DNA from: Paludibacteraceae bacterium
GTDB taxonomy: Bacteria > Bacteroidota > Bacteroidia > Bacteroidales > Paludibacteraceae
DNA: 64,000 nucleotides
Assembly (NCBI GenBank): GCA_016297215.1
Contig: JAEDGZ010000006.1
Coordinates: 1-64,000, forward strand
Reading direction: 5' to 3'
Positions 24,421 through 33,037 of the stretch are shown here, piece after piece. Under the pieces are notes generated by a model. That model ran no database searches. It saw nothing but the letters and a program-made list of their open reading frames with translations, and was not told the origin of the DNA. The position numbers were made by a program, and so were the translations under genes. The first letter of the stretch is position 1. Each line of letters opens with the position of its first letter.

Positions 24421-24517
24421 GGGTAAGTCCTACACGACCAGCTCCCTCCCAATTCCCCCAGGTCTTGACCGAAGCAAGGGTAAGAGGTTGTAGCGGTGCG
24501 ATGTAGATTGCTTACCC
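24421..24517 (+). ncRNA. ffs: Signal recognition particle RNA (4.5S, small bacterial type)
   Basis: A 97-nt hairpin RNA that binds Ffh to target nascent membrane proteins. The ends pair (GGGTAAG with CTTACCC). The SRP core reads CAGGTCTTGACCGAAGCAAGG, with the Ffh-binding symmetric and asymmetric loops, and AGCGGTGCGATGTAG completes the opposite strand. It matches the Bacteroidales form that I recall. A TTTTTT run follows directly at 24518-24523, so the closing stem doubles as the terminator. The RNA is transcribed toward the GNAT gene and against the RecD-like promoter. Confidence 0.93.
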
Positions 24518-24549
24518 TTTTTTCGTACCAAATGCTTTGACAACGGCTG

Positions 24550-24581
24550 CAAAAGTACTGCTTTTTTCTGAAATATGCAAA
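24550..24581 (-). promoter_or_regulatory. Promoter for the RecD-like helicase
   Basis: Minus strand: TTTG (24578-24581), a 20-nt spacer and TACTTTTG (24550-24557). The transcript would run antisense through the whole SRP RNA gene before reaching the helicase start at 24294, a leader of about 250 nt. Confidence 0.7.
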
Positions 24582-24606
24582 ATTTTCTCTAATACCTGAT
24601 ATTATT

Positions 24607-25170
24607 ATGTTTACACTTCGAGAAATACACACATCCGATGCGGCTTATTCGTGGGTGGAGCAGTTATGGCTTGCTTCTTTTCCCCGCAACGAGCGACGCG
24701 ACATCGAGGCGCAGCGCTACAATACGGACGCGCTTGCCAATTTCCATTGTATGCTGGCAGAGGACGACGGGAAAGCGGTAGGTTTTATCACCTATTGGCA
24801 TTTCGGCGATTTCAGCTATGGAGAGCATTTGGCGATCGATCCAATTTGCCGTAATAAAGGATATGGGGCACAGATACTTTCTGCTCTCAATAATCAACTA
24901 TCAAACTTCAACTCTAAACTTTCAGCTCCTATGCCTTTCGTCTTAGAAGTGGAGTTACCCACCGATGACCTCTCTCGACGTCGCATTGCTTTCTATGAAC
25001 GAAATGGTTTCACTTTATGGCGTGATTGTGCCTATGTGCAACCTCCTTATCGTTTGGGAGATGAGCCTTTGCCTTTATTGCTCATGGTGCGAGGCAATCT
25101 CTCGCCGGCAAATGATTTCCGGCGTGTAATGACGATTATTCACCGCGAAGTATATGGAGCTGAAGCGTAG
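24607..25170 (+). CDS. GNAT-family N-acetyltransferase
   Basis: A 187-residue acetyl-CoA-dependent acetyltransferase. The GNAT core shows GFITYWHF, then HLAIDPICRNKGYGAQIL (motif A, with the acetyl-CoA pyrophosphate loop RNKGYG), and RRRIAFYERNGF (motif B). The substrate is unknown. Between motif A and VLEVELP lies a short N-, L- and S-rich stretch (NNQLSNFNSKLSA) encoded by AT-rich, repeat-like DNA, absent from the compact family consensus as I recall it. No clear promoter is seen in the 83 bp after the SRP RNA. It converges on the histidine kinase at 25178 with 7 bp between stops. Confidence 0.8.
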   Translation: MFTLREIHTSDAAYSWVEQLWLASFPRNERRDIEAQRYNTDALANFHCMLAEDDGKAVGFITYWHFGDFSYGEHLAIDPICRNKGYGAQILSALNNQLSNFNSKLSAPMPFVLEVELPTDDLSRRRIAFYERNGFTLWRDCAYVQPPYRLGDEPLPLLLMVRGNLSPANDFRRVMTIIHREVYGAEA

Positions 25171-25177
25171 TATTCTT

Positions 25178-25978
25178 TTATAACTTCTCTCCGATGTGGC
25201 GGGCGAGGGAGAATTGGAACTCCATGCCGCCGTTGGGGCGATTGAGGGCAGTGATGGTGCCGCCATGGAATTGTACGGCATGCTTCACGATTGAGAGTCC
25301 TAAGCCGGTGCCCCCTAACTTGCGACTACGTCCTTTGTCCACGCGGTAGAAGCGCTCAAAGAGGTGCGGAAGGGTCTCGGAAGGCACTCCGGGACCGTCA
25401 TCGTAAATCGAGAAGTAGATGTAACTGGGGGCTTGGCTTGTGCATTCGATATTGATATGTACACCTTTGCCGACGTGTGTGAGCGAGTTATCCACGATAT
25501 TACGGAAGATGGAGTAGAGCAGGGTGTAGTTGCCGGAGATGATGATATGTGCGGGTACATCGTAGGAGATAGTTGCGTTGAGTTCTTGTACTCGCGAAGC
25601 CACGTCCTCTACCACATTCTTGACCACCGATGAGAGTTCTACCTCCAAACGGTCGTAGAGTTGCTCTTTGAGTTCCAGTTTGTTGAGCATGGCAATGTCC
25701 TCCACAAGGTTGCTCAAGCGCCCTGCCTGCTGATAGGCGCGCTCCAGAAACTCATGTTGCTCTGCAGGCTTCATTTCGGGATGCAGAAGAATAGTCTCCA
25801 ACGCACCGAGGATGCTTGCCACAGGCGTTTTCAACTCATGGGAGATGTTCTGCGTCAGTTCCAAGCGCTGTTGTTCACGCGCTTTCATCACGCGATGCTC
25901 TGTCCATTGGCGATAGACGATGAAGAGAAGAATACCTAACGCCAAAGCAACGGCAATGGTAATAAGGATGGTTGTCAT
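25178..25978 (-). CDS. Membrane histidine kinase, PhoR-like, partner of the adjacent regulator
   Basis: A 266-residue sensor kinase with a single N-terminal transmembrane segment (residues 3-22) and almost no periplasmic part, so its input probably comes from other membrane proteins or from inside the cell. H47 lies in NISHELKTPVASI. The N-box RNIVDNSLTH, the G1 box DDGPGVP, the F box ERFYRVD and the G2 box GGTGLGLSIVK are complete. It follows its response regulator by 44 bp on the same strand. The pair resembles PhoBR-type systems, but the signal is not known. Confidence 0.87.
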   Translation of the reverse strand: MTTILITIAVALALGILLFIVYRQWTEHRVMKAREQQRLELTQNISHELKTPVASILGALETILLHPEMKPAEQHEFLERAYQQAGRLSNLVEDIAMLNKLELKEQLYDRLEVELSSVVKNVVEDVASRVQELNATISYDVPAHIIISGNYTLLYSIFRNIVDNSLTHVGKGVHINIECTSQAPSYIYFSIYDDGPGVPSETLPHLFERFYRVDKGRSRKLGGTGLGLSIVKHAVQFHGGTITALNRPNGGMEFQFSLARHIGEKL

Positions 25979-25988
25979 ATCTTATATA

Positions 25989-26018
25989 GTTTCAAGTATC
26001 AAGTTTCAAGTATCAAGT
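25989..26018. repeat. Tandem micro-repeat between regulator and kinase
   Basis: TTTCAAGTATCAAG occurs twice in the 44-bp spacer, related to the repeat at 309-380 that precedes the other kinase gene. Confidence 0.75.
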
Positions 26019-26022
26019 TTTT

Positions 26023-26724
26023 TTATGCTCGCCAGATGTAGCCATAGCCGGATTTTGTCTGCAAGCGGTCAGCATAGTTGCCGAGTTTCTTGCGGAGGTG
26101 GGTGATATGCACATCCACAGTGCGCTCTAAGACATAACTCTCGCCTTTCCAAACAGCGTCAAGGAGTTCTTGGCGGCTGAACATCTGCATGGGGTGCTGA
26201 AGCAAGAACGAAAGCAGTTCGAGTTCTTTGCGCGTGGTGGGGATGTTTTCGCCGTGGATGGTGAGTGTCTTGTCAGTGAGGTTGATAGTGATTTCCTCGT
26301 AGGTGATGAGGGAAGAGGTGTTTGGGAGTGGGGTAGCGTTGTGGAGATGTTCTTTATTGGTGCGGCGCAAGATGGCTTTCACGCGGGCAAGTACCTCAGT
26401 GAGGTGAAAAGGTTTTGTGATATAATCATCTGCACCGAGTTGGAAGCCTTTGAGCACATCCGACTCGCTTGTAAGAGCCGTGAGGAAGATGATAGGGAAG
26501 GTGAGCAAACCGCGCTCTTGGAGCAGTTTTGCCAAGTCGGTACCCGATAAGCCGTCCATCATGATATCAAGCAGGAGCAGGTCGGGAGCAGATTGCTCAA
26601 TGAGGGCAAGCGCCTCCTCGGCGGAGTGGGCTACGGAAGTCTGGTAGCCGGCTGCTTGGAGACTATATGAGAGAATCTGACAGATATCTTCTTCGTCGTC
26701 CACGATAAGAATCTGGTTTGCCAT
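26023..26724 (-). CDS. OmpR/PhoB-family response regulator
   Basis: A 233-residue DNA-binding regulator. The receiver domain has the acidic pocket DDEED (residues 9-13), the phospho-acceptor D53 in LLLLDIMM, a conserved threonine in FLTAL and the lysine in ITKPF. The winged-helix output domain (about residues 135-231) shows RKELELLSFLLQHPMQMFSRQELL and ERTVDVHITHLRKKLG. It is the first gene of a two-gene unit with the kinase at 25178. No TTTG/TAnnTTTG promoter is evident, and a terminator hairpin of the preceding gene lies 42 bp upstream. Confidence 0.92.
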   Translation of the reverse strand: MANQILIVDDEEDICQILSYSLQAAGYQTSVAHSAEEALALIEQSAPDLLLLDIMMDGLSGTDLAKLLQERGLLTFPIIFLTALTSESDVLKGFQLGADDYITKPFHLTEVLARVKAILRRTNKEHLHNATPLPNTSSLITYEEITINLTDKTLTIHGENIPTTRKELELLSFLLQHPMQMFSRQELLDAVWKGESYVLERTVDVHITHLRKKLGNYADRLQTKSGYGYIWRA

Positions 26725-26765
26725 AAGTAGTTAGGTGGTTTAGTTTATCAGTGGAAAAGTGGCTC

Positions 26766-26828
26766 AAAAAAGGAAAGAATGTCTAACAAAGCGTCATTGG
26801 ATGATATAACTGCTTTGTCAGACATTCT
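26766..26828 (-). terminator. Terminator of the Omp28-like gene
   Basis: AGAATGTCTAACAAAGC (26776-26792) pairs with GCTTTGTCAGACATTCT (26812-26828) with one mismatch. On the minus strand it is followed within 5 nt by TTTTTT (26766-26771). Confidence 0.75.
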
Positions 26829-26851
26829 TGGAAGATTATTGAATGAAACGA

Positions 26852-28219
26852 TTAGTTAATGCGTGTACCGAGGATATTGTACTCTTCGCCTGCGGGATTA
26901 ACCAAGATAACTTGTCCGTCTCTTATCTGCTTCATCGCCTTCTTTACGAGCGACACTTCATCGATAGCGGTTGCGATGTTGTAGGTGCCGGTCAATGCAG
27001 AGCCGTTTGCCGAGACTGCATCCAGCGTGATGTTACCTTCCGCGTCCACCGTCAGGGTACCCGACTTGAGCATCCAATACTTCTGCGGTTGGAGGTTGCC
27101 GATATTGATAGATGTGCTGGTGCAATAGGTCAGCAGCGAGCCGACGAGCGCCATATTCTCATCATCGTGCGCTCCGGGGATGATAGTGCCATTGCCGCCA
27201 TTTTCTTCAACTTTGTAAGTGGTGTTTGCTGTGAGTTGGTTTGTACCAACGATGTACAGTAGGAGTACAGGTTTGCACTTCTTGCCACCTGCAGAGACAG
27301 AGTTCTCGCCTATCATCTGCACGCAGAGCGTGTCGCCGATGGTCTGCGTTGCCACGGAAGAGAAGGTGATGTCCTTGATAGGTGCTCCGGACTCGGGATA
27401 TGAATCAGCCACATTTTCCTTGATACCATGAGGCTCTATCTCCTCGCCGCCGGTAGTACCTTCTACCAATACTACTTGCTCAGCATTGATGATAGGCTTG
27501 TAGTTCTTGTTGGTGATGTAGGCTACTACCACGCAGTTGGTATCCACCCACTCAGCAGGTACGGTATACTCTTTCACCAAGGAGTATGCTTGGTCTGTTA
27601 CCGTTACTTTGTCGCCCAATGCTGCAGTGAGCATACAACGTACCACGCGAGTGTGCATGAACTCAGACCACTCTCCTGTCCATGTCCAATAGTAGTCGGC
27701 TTGTGGTCCTACAAGCCCGTTCTCCTTGATAAGGATAGAGAGGCGCACTTCAGTTAATTCGGTGGTACCTACCTCGCCGCTCACTTTCACTTTGAGTGCG
27801 CGCGTCTCGGGGTCGTAGGTGCGGTCGATATTCACAGAAGCGATGGCCTCTTTCGAGTCGGTGATAGTCATCTCAGGCAGGTATGCGGGGTGGAAGCACA
27901 ATGCCGCTTGCCCGTTTTGTATGGTGCGGTTGATGCACATGCTGGGTGCTCCGCTGACGCCTAATTTGTTGCCGATAGTACCATTTTCCGTGATAGTGTA
28001 GGGGTCAGTACCGTATCCGTGGTGATGGCTCACCCAGATATATTGGTCTTCTTGCCCTTTGATACCCTCAACGATAGAGTACATACCATAGGGGCAAAAG
28101 CCGCACTTCTCGGTGGTGAAGTGCTCAATCAAGAACTTACGCGGATACGTAGTCCCCTCTGCCATTGCGGCTGTGAATACGGCTGCGAGCAGCAGCACAG
28201 AAGTAAATAACTTTTTCAT
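26852..28219 (-). CDS. Omp28-like secreted thioredoxin-fold protein 1
   Basis: A 455-residue exported protein with a signal peptide (MKKLFTSVLLLAAVFTAAMA). Residues 26-150 form a thioredoxin-like domain with a CxxC motif (EKCGFCPYG) and the cis-proline region GVSGAPSMCINR. A long C-terminal part has beta-sandwich character (TRALKVKVSGEVGTTELTEVRLSILIKENGLVG). The tail NPAGEEYNILGTRIN resembles a shortened T9SS sorting domain. Omp28 is a Porphyromonas surface protein of poorly known role. A paralogue follows upstream in the same direction, and the terminator at 26766-26828 ends the group. Confidence 0.82.
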   Translation of the reverse strand: MKKLFTSVLLLAAVFTAAMAEGTTYPRKFLIEHFTTEKCGFCPYGMYSIVEGIKGQEDQYIWVSHHHGYGTDPYTITENGTIGNKLGVSGAPSMCINRTIQNGQAALCFHPAYLPEMTITDSKEAIASVNIDRTYDPETRALKVKVSGEVGTTELTEVRLSILIKENGLVGPQADYYWTWTGEWSEFMHTRVVRCMLTAALGDKVTVTDQAYSLVKEYTVPAEWVDTNCVVVAYITNKNYKPIINAEQVVLVEGTTGGEEIEPHGIKENVADSYPESGAPIKDITFSSVATQTIGDTLCVQMIGENSVSAGGKKCKPVLLLYIVGTNQLTANTTYKVEENGGNGTIIPGAHDDENMALVGSLLTYCTSTSINIGNLQPQKYWMLKSGTLTVDAEGNITLDAVSANGSALTGTYNIATAIDEVSLVKKAMKQIRDGQVILVNPAGEEYNILGTRIN

Positions 28220-28271
28220 ACCCTAAATTTTTAGTTTATTAGTTGATAAGTTTATTTGTTTATTTGTTAGT

Positions 28272-29684
28272 TTATTGTTTGATAAACTTTCTGCCATTTT
28301 GGATATAGACGCCTTGTGGCAGTTGGGTGGGGTCTTGGTCGAAGGGCTGCCCGAGGATGTTGTAGATGGTGTTGTTCTCTACTTCCGGTTTCACTTGCTC
28401 AAGGGCAGTTAGCGTGGATGCGGTGCAGGTACATTCTATCTTTGAGCCGTTGTAAGTAGTAGCGCTGACGGACATGAGACCATCTTTGTCCACTGTTACT
28501 GTACCTGATTGCAGGCGCCACATTGCTCCAGGGACTATATGATAACTTTGCAGATACTGTGCGGAAGCATAAATCAGTAGCGACCCTCCCAACGTACCTG
28601 CTGTATCTGCACGGAATCCGGCGATGGTAGAGCCGTAGGACAGATCGTCGAGGATGGGATAGGTGCCGGGTTGGAGTTGTCTGTCGGTAGTTACTACATT
28701 GAGTAACAGAACAGGGCGGCAAGAGCCATACGCGAAATTCTGGGCAGTGGCTCGCATATTTTGATTGGAAAGCAACATCAGTTGGAGGATACTATCCGTT
28801 GCATGTTGTTGTACTAAAATTTGCGGGAAGACGAGGGTGGTGTTGGGCACTGCATTTTGCGTGATGCCGTAGGAGATACAGTCATTGCCACCGGTGGTGC
28901 CTTCTACAAGGGGCACTTCCTCTGCGTTGTATACATCTTTGCCATCTGCATTGATATTAGCGGCAAAAGCCACGATGGTGCAATTATTTTCCAGCCATGT
29001 GCTATCCACTTCTGCTTTGTATGTTTTGGAATAGGCTTGGTTGGTAACAGCAACCTCATCGCCGAGTGCCGCACTAAAGAAGGCACGGGGAGATGCCATG
29101 TGGAGATACTCTTTCCATACCCCATCCCATGAGAAATATAAGTCTGCTTGTTGGCCGGCTAATGCGTTTTCCTTAATAAGGGCAGAGAGGTTGATTTTAG
29201 TGATGGTGGTATCTGCCACTTGCCCGTGAACGGTGATGCTTAGTTCGCGCGTCTCAGGATTGTACTCACGATCGATTAAGACGGAGACCGGCGAGGTGGC
29301 AGAATCCAATAACTGGAAAGACTCTTCTAACATATAGGCAGGGTGAAAATAGCGTTTTTTCTGTGAGCCTAATAGTTGATAGTTACGATTGATGGAAACA
29401 AAAGGAGCGCCGGAGAGCCCTAATGCGTTGGCTATATTTCGGCTTTCGCTGATAAGAAGGGGATCCGGAATATACGTGTGGTGAGCGACCCAAATGTATT
29501 TGTCGGGATTGAGCCGAAAGACCTCGTTGATGGCGAGTATGCCGTTGGGGCAGTTGCCGCAGGTTTTTCCTGTGAACTGCTCCATCAAGAACTTGCGCGG
29601 GAAAGAAGCCGGAATGGAGTCCTCAGCGAATGAAGATAACGAGATGCTAACAAGCATCAAGATGGGAAGAATGGTCTTTTTCAT
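28272..29684 (-). CDS. Omp28-like secreted thioredoxin-fold protein 2, with T9SS tail
   Basis: A 470-residue paralogue of the gene at 26852. A signal peptide (MKKTILPILMLVSISLSSFA) precedes RKFLMEQFTGKTCGNCPNG, with its CxxC, and GLSGAPFVSINRN. The middle shares SALIKENALAGQQADLYFSW and VEGTTGGND with its sister. The C-terminus (YNILGQPFDQDPTQLPQG, then VYIQNGRKFIKQ) is a standard type A T9SS sorting signal, so this copy is probably secreted across the outer membrane and attached at the surface. The tandem pair looks like a duplication followed by divergence. Confidence 0.83.
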   Translation of the reverse strand: MKKTILPILMLVSISLSSFAEDSIPASFPRKFLMEQFTGKTCGNCPNGILAINEVFRLNPDKYIWVAHHTYIPDPLLISESRNIANALGLSGAPFVSINRNYQLLGSQKKRYFHPAYMLEESFQLLDSATSPVSVLIDREYNPETRELSITVHGQVADTTITKINLSALIKENALAGQQADLYFSWDGVWKEYLHMASPRAFFSAALGDEVAVTNQAYSKTYKAEVDSTWLENNCTIVAFAANINADGKDVYNAEEVPLVEGTTGGNDCISYGITQNAVPNTTLVFPQILVQQHATDSILQLMLLSNQNMRATAQNFAYGSCRPVLLLNVVTTDRQLQPGTYPILDDLSYGSTIAGFRADTAGTLGGSLLIYASAQYLQSYHIVPGAMWRLQSGTVTVDKDGLMSVSATTYNGSKIECTCTASTLTALEQVKPEVENNTIYNILGQPFDQDPTQLPQGVYIQNGRKFIKQ

Positions 29685-29697
29685 ACTATGAATGGGA

Positions 29698-30279
29698 TTA
29701 TTGTTTAACCACTTTTTTGCCGTTTACGATATAGATACCTTTGGGTAGTTCGTCGATGCTTGTTGCTACCACGCGCTGCCCGAGGACGGTGTAGATACCT
29801 TTGGCAGTCGGATTGACCTCGGTCTGTTCGAGCGCTGTGGCTTGATAAACGAACTCAACAGTGAGGGTAATTTCCGGATTCTTACCATCAGAGAAAGTAT
29901 AGGTGATGGTTTCCGTCCCCTCCTCGTAGGGATAGCAGTGGATATAAACATCTCTTTGGTTTACGTTGGCAATATCGTATTCCAGTACTTGTTCGAGTTC
30001 CTCATTGGAGCCCATACAATTTTGCCCTGCGCAGAAATTGTCCAAGAAAAGGAGAGCGGAACGTTTGATAGAAACGGTGATATGTGTCGTATCGTCGGAG
30101 TAAACGCGGAGGGTTAGTTCGCCGCTTGCTTCTCCCGCTTTGTCTACTTCAAACTTGTCAAATTGCATGTAGGTGTCTTCGGTCAGCGTGGAGTCAATGG
30201 GGAAAACATACACATGTAATGCTGCTTGGGTAGCAGCGGAAAGCATAAGGGTAGTGATAAATAAGAAAAACTTTTTCAT
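29698..30279 (-). CDS. Small secreted protein with T9SS C-terminal domain
   Basis: A 193-residue protein that I do not recognise as a named family. The signal peptide is MKKFFLFITTLMLSAATQA. I use the ATG at 30279 because the longer frame adds non-signal residues that overlap the upstream gene. The body is a predicted all-beta domain with a cysteine pair in FLDNFCAGQNCMGSN. The tail KGIYTVLGQRVVATSIDEL followed by PKGIYIVNGKKVVKQ is a clear T9SS type A sorting signal. It sits between two thioredoxin-fold proteins, so its cysteines may be a target of them (inference). Confidence 0.75.
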   Translation of the reverse strand: MKKFFLFITTLMLSAATQAALHVYVFPIDSTLTEDTYMQFDKFEVDKAGEASGELTLRVYSDDTTHITVSIKRSALLFLDNFCAGQNCMGSNEELEQVLEYDIANVNQRDVYIHCYPYEEGTETITYTFSDGKNPEITLTVEFVYQATALEQTEVNPTAKGIYTVLGQRVVATSIDELPKGIYIVNGKKVVKQ

Positions 30280-30296
30280 GTCTTTATTTGTAATAA

Positions 30297-31160
30297 TTAG
30301 TGAATAATCCACTTTGTTTGTTTGGCTTGTATGATTTCGCCGTTAGCGTATAGGGCTGCAACGATATGGCAGTTCTCGGGCACTACCTTGTCGGGTAGGT
30401 TGTATAGGAAAGTGCGGGATACCTTTTCTCCTGCAGGTAAGGTCAGCGGGTCGCCGCAGGGGGAAGAGACGGCATCGCGCAGGAGGTGGTTACGCATATA
30501 GTTGATAGAGAGACTATCGGGGAAGTACTGTGCGCTGACGATGCTATCCTCCGTGAGCCATACATACAAAGAGCATGCCAAAGTCTGCACAGACCAGTTG
30601 TAGATGTTGCAGATGATAGAATCTTGCTCACCGATTCGCAAGTGTATATCCGCCGAATGGTATTGCTTGACAGCCGTTTGTACGGCACTTGCCCAATCGA
30701 CCACATTCATTAGGAAAGCCCCGTCATTGTTTGCTTTCATGTTCACCGTTCCTATGGGCAGTGGAGTTACGTTTGTACCTCCCATTGCTTTATAAAGGGT
30801 GTCCGCCGCGGGGCAAGTGTAGTCATACTCCGGTTTATTCGATGCGGTGAGTTTGTTTGCCGCGGGGTGTGCTTCCAAGACCACGAGTTGTTGCCCATAG
30901 TTAGAGAGCAACTCGTGTGCATGTTCAGCGGCATCGGGGCAGTTGACACATTTCCATCCGGAGAAGTCAACGAGCAAAGCAGTACGGATGTTGGAGGGTT
31001 TTGTAGGCTCTATGTTTGTGGTGTCTTTGGGTGGGATGATGGTTTCGCTATCAAAAACGATCGTGTTATCGGGGTTGATGACCTCGCAAGCGACCGCGGC
31101 AATGCAGAGCACTATGCAGAGTGCTAAGCGGGAGAGGAATATGTGGTTGAGAGTTGGCAT
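30297..31160 (-). CDS. Omp28-type thioredoxin-fold lipoprotein
   Basis: A 287-residue protein with a lipobox (CIAAVAC, cysteine 25) after a hydrophobic N-terminus, so it is anchored in a membrane facing the periplasm or surface. A thioredoxin-like domain with CxxC follows (LLVDFSGWKCVNCPDAAEH), with a cis-proline-like VTPLPIGTV. It lacks the T9SS tail of its neighbours. It stands between the DUF6029 barrel and the small T9SS cargo, all in the same direction, forming a redox-rich export cluster. Function is not established. A role in disulfide exchange is inferred from CxxC. Confidence 0.78.
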   Translation of the reverse strand: MPTLNHIFLSRLALCIVLCIAAVACEVINPDNTIVFDSETIIPPKDTTNIEPTKPSNIRTALLVDFSGWKCVNCPDAAEHAHELLSNYGQQLVVLEAHPAANKLTASNKPEYDYTCPAADTLYKAMGGTNVTPLPIGTVNMKANNDGAFLMNVVDWASAVQTAVKQYHSADIHLRIGEQDSIICNIYNWSVQTLACSLYVWLTEDSIVSAQYFPDSLSINYMRNHLLRDAVSSPCGDPLTLPAGEKVSRTFLYNLPDKVVPENCHIVAALYANGEIIQAKQTKWIIH

Positions 31161-31166
31161 AGTATT

Positions 31167-31233
31167 CAGAGTTATTCGGAGTAATTGGAGTTATCGGAGT
31201 TATCTTAAGCAGGCGTGGACGCCTGCGCACCCG
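31167..31233. repeat. GAGTTATCG tandem repeat and family A palindrome
   Basis: Four imperfect copies of GGAGTTATC/GAGTAATTG (31167-31204) are followed by GCAGGCGTGGACGCCTGC plus GCACCCG (31209-31233). They fill the 77-bp gap between the lipoprotein gene and the DUF6029 gene. Confidence 0.8.
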
Positions 31234-31237
31234 AACA

Positions 31238-33016
31238 TTACCATGAGAAGTTGTAGGTGATGTTCACGCCTTCTTGTTTGGGTACTAAGCGGCAGACGCC
31301 TCCTGAGCAATTATAACCCTCGCGGGTCTTGGTGTAGCCTGCCATGAGGCGATGGGCTTTGTGTTGCCATGTGGCTGCCACAGTGTAGAAATGGCGGTCT
31401 TCGGGCTCTACGTTGCCATAGCCGATGTTGTATTGGTATTGCGCGGAGAGCATGAGTTGCTTCCAGAGGCTGATTTCATAGAGCGCGAAGAACCACTGTC
31501 CGAGATCATGGGGAGTGTATAGGTATTGCACCTCCGCCCGCATTTGGATGTTGTTGTTCAGCGCGTATTTGGCTTCCACCACGGCGATGCCGGCATGAAT
31601 CATGTCGCCTTCTTCCTCGATGAGTTTCTTGTTGTAGCCTTGGTACATCAGCATGGCGCCGAGATACCACTGCTTGTTGATTTTCTTGTTGAGTTCGAGG
31701 TTGACATCGGTATATCGTGTTTCTTTGCCGATTCCCCACCACGATGCTTTGTCCGATTTAATACGCTCGTCGCTGAGTCCGCGGATATGTGAGGCGTTGA
31801 GTTTGAGGGTGGTGCCGTATTTGCCGCCCATGGGTGTGCCTCGTCTCCACGTGTAGCGTATCTCGCCTTGGAATGCCCATTCGTTGCCCATCTTCTCTGT
31901 TCCGTAGGGATAGAGTGATGCGAGTGCGTAGGTGTGTTGGTTGGCGAATGGGGGCAGGTGGTTGAGCCTTCCGCAGGCGTTGCTTTGGCTTCTGAGGATG
32001 TTTCGGTCGGATAAAAACAGCATATTCTCCGAGCGTTTGGCTTGGAGAATAACGGACATTCCTTTTTGGGAATAACTTAGGGAGAGCAGGAGTGCTTCTC
32101 CGTGTTTGTAATTGTAGTAATAGGGGTGTTGGGGTTTAGGATAGGCAACGGGGTCGTTGGCTTTGTAGGCGTATTCGATGAGTGCGTTCCAGCCTTTCAT
32201 TTGGAACTGCGCGCGTATGTCTGCTGCTCCGACCCATGCGGGAACATTGTAGAAATAGTTGAAGATATGCGTTCCGAGCGAATCCACAAAAGTAACAGTC
32301 TCCTGCACTTTTCCTAAGGAGTCTTTTTGCTGGTACTTGCTGACATAACTTGCGCCGATGGTGAGGTTCGCACCTGCGTCTTGCATGGTTTGCGACCACT
32401 CATGGATGCCGAGTTCGAGATTGCCGCCGATGGTGGCATCTTGCGTATAGTTCCATCCTCCTGCGCCGTCGGTGTAGCAGTTCCAATAGCGCCGCTGCTT
32501 GCCGCCGATGACGGTGGCGTAAATGCCTTTGTAAGGCGTAAACTCTATCTTCCCGCCTCGTAGTGCGTTGTCTATGCCGAGCGGTCGGTCTTCGTAGAGC
32601 CGCAGTACAAAGCCAGAGCCAAACTGCCCATACACATCGCCCACTGTAACTCGTCCCCATTTGAAAGGCAGCGCCACATGGAGATGGCTCAGCCCGTAGC
32701 CGGCGAAGTCGGGGTCGTAGCCCTGCAGCGGCCATTTTGTCAACTCGCCGCGGAGCATCACCTCCACGCCCTGGAAGCCTGCTTTGTTGTCGCTGTTGTG
32801 CTCGTAGCGCACGCCGAGGTCAAGGTAGGTATTGCTTAGGTGGCTTATCTTCGCCCAATCGGGTTTCGGAGTGCTTATGGTTGGGAACAGGCTCTCATGC
32901 TGCAGACCGCCCGTAACATACACGGTGTCTTTCTGCGCATAGATGCCCATCGGCAGCACCAGCAGCCCGATAAGAGCAAATAGGTAGGTTGAAAAACGCA
33001 TTGGCAATACCCTCAT
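31238..33016 (-). CDS. DUF6029-like outer-membrane beta-barrel
   Basis: A 592-residue protein with a signal peptide ending near GIYAQ. An alternative ATG at 33001 gives a more typical leader. Most of the protein is amphipathic beta strands with aromatic belts (GVRYEHNSD, FAGYGLSHLHVALPF, YNIGYGNVEPEDRHFYTVAATW) and it ends in a terminal aromatic (ITYNFSW), as outer-membrane barrels do. It matches the Bacteroidetes family I know as DUF6029, whose function is unknown. The TlpA-like gene precedes it by 21 bp, which suggests that the thioredoxin protein and the barrel act together. Confidence 0.75.
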   Translation of the reverse strand: MRVLPMRFSTYLFALIGLLVLPMGIYAQKDTVYVTGGLQHESLFPTISTPKPDWAKISHLSNTYLDLGVRYEHNSDNKAGFQGVEVMLRGELTKWPLQGYDPDFAGYGLSHLHVALPFKWGRVTVGDVYGQFGSGFVLRLYEDRPLGIDNALRGGKIEFTPYKGIYATVIGGKQRRYWNCYTDGAGGWNYTQDATIGGNLELGIHEWSQTMQDAGANLTIGASYVSKYQQKDSLGKVQETVTFVDSLGTHIFNYFYNVPAWVGAADIRAQFQMKGWNALIEYAYKANDPVAYPKPQHPYYYNYKHGEALLLSLSYSQKGMSVILQAKRSENMLFLSDRNILRSQSNACGRLNHLPPFANQHTYALASLYPYGTEKMGNEWAFQGEIRYTWRRGTPMGGKYGTTLKLNASHIRGLSDERIKSDKASWWGIGKETRYTDVNLELNKKINKQWYLGAMLMYQGYNKKLIEEEGDMIHAGIAVVEAKYALNNNIQMRAEVQYLYTPHDLGQWFFALYEISLWKQLMLSAQYQYNIGYGNVEPEDRHFYTVAATWQHKAHRLMAGYTKTREGYNCSGGVCRLVPKQEGVNITYNFSW

Positions 33017-33037
33017 AATTCTGAATTCTTAATTAGC

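Noticed and set aside
26852..29684. Fragments of one gene split by a frameshift
   Set aside because: Both Omp28-like genes have their own signal peptide, CxxC domain and C-terminal tail, so they are tandem paralogues.
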